Source: Billgrantia azerbaijanica
GTDB lineage: Bacteria > Pseudomonadota > Gammaproteobacteria > Pseudomonadales > Halomonadaceae
Length of the DNA: 64,000 bases
NCBI GenBank assembly: GCA_004551485.1
Contig: SBLD01000015.1
Span: 21,879-85,878 of the forward strand
Reading direction: 5' to 3'
The notes beneath the pieces are model-generated. The model ran no database searches. It saw nothing but the letters and a program-made list of their open reading frames with translations, and was not told the DNA's origin. Both the position numbers and the translations under genes were made by a program. This document shows positions 63,805 to 64,000 of this stretch, one piece after another. Every line of letters begins with the position of its first letter. Position 1 is the stretch's first letter.

Positions 63805-63834
63805 CTGCGCCAGGCGCTGTCGGGCCTGGCGCAG
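63805..63834. terminator. Hairpin between TetR and etfA genes
   Basis: CTGCGCCAGGC and GCCTGGCGCAG pair over 11 bases around GCTGTCGG. It lies between the convergent regulator and EtfA genes. No T-run. Confidence 0.45.
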
Positions 63835-63917
63835 TGGCTGGCGGGGGAGAAGGCCAAGAAGGCCAGCTGGCATGCTTGGGTATGCCGTATGGCAGCGGCA
63901 TGCTCGGAGGAGGGAGG

Positions 63918-64000
63918 TTACAGCTTGCTCTCGAGCTCCGGCAGCGCCTCGAAGAGATCCGCCACCAATCCGTAATCGGCCACCTGGAAGATCGGCGCCT
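63918..64000 (-). CDS. etfA: Electron transfer flavoprotein alpha subunit, C-terminal end (runs off the right edge)
   Basis: Only the last 27 codons and stop are inside: APIFQVADYGLVADLFEALP followed by ELESKL. The ADYGLVADLFEALPEL tail is the characteristic end of EtfA/FixB, where the FAD-binding domain closes. EtfA with EtfB carries electrons from acyl-CoA and other dehydrogenases to the ETF-quinone oxidoreductase. The gene continues beyond 64000 on the minus strand. Confidence 0.9.
   Translation of the reverse strand, partial: APIFQVADYGLVADLFEALPELESKL

Overview
The window is one continuous piece of a GC-rich (roughly two-thirds G+C by eye) gammaproteobacterial chromosome, most like Halomonas or another Halomonadaceae member. 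This rests on the gene repertoire (OpgGH glucan synthesis, SbcCD, ThiC and TenA each under a TPP riboswitch, AckA-Pta, polyamine-type ABC uptake, a C-terminal EtfA fragment) and on general sequence character; no rRNA or other species marker is present. There are about 53 genes, including one cut off at each edge. No rRNA, tRNA, CRISPR array, complete insertion sequence or prophage was seen.

Layout. 1-5.2 kb: end of a sensor kinase, a peroxiredoxin, a GFA-family protein with an SDR enzyme, a histone-deacetylase-fold hydrolase and a NarK-type nitrate/nitrite transporter behind a near-perfect FNR box. 5.4-12.2 kb is a cell-wall section: two divergent L,D-transpeptidases, a DUF1127 protein, an exporter-type ABC protein and an M23 endopeptidase with a LexA-like box upstream. 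12.4-31.3 kb is mostly housekeeping and stress genes: pirin / LysR / glutathionyl-hydroquinone reductase, YaiI, a DeaD-type helicase with a long structured leader, ArgE, glutamine synthetase, SbcCD, endonuclease V, aldo/keto reductase, OsmC, then an amidoligase plus class I amidotransferase pair. 31.4-36.5 kb: an MscS-family channel, an unknown membrane protein and a cysteine-less glutaredoxin-like protein joined by 4-base overlaps, then a CBS-BON protein. 36.6-46.7 kb: palindromic repeat, class V aminotransferase, lipid-type methyltransferase, a four-gene polyamine-type ABC importer, and ackA-pta. 46.8-52.4 kb: an outer-membrane barrel, an EAL-HDOD protein, a Card1/DUF1887 homologue whose nuclease residues look destroyed, a lipid kinase and a PQQ-type sugar dehydrogenase. 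52.6-59.2 kb: thiC, tenA, opgGH. 59.4-63.8 kb: an A+T-richer stretch with an arylsulfotransferase-like propeller protein, a membrane-anchored sulfotransferase, a tiny membrane protein and a TetR regulator. The final bases are the end of etfA.

The most unusual items are the CRISPR-less, apparently catalytically dead Card1-like protein; the amidoligase/amidotransferase pair facing the MscS operon with its degenerate glutaredoxin; the possibly acquired sulfotransferase cluster; and an interspersed palindromic repeat present at two loci 21 kb apart. Function calls rest on motifs read by eye; no database search was possible.
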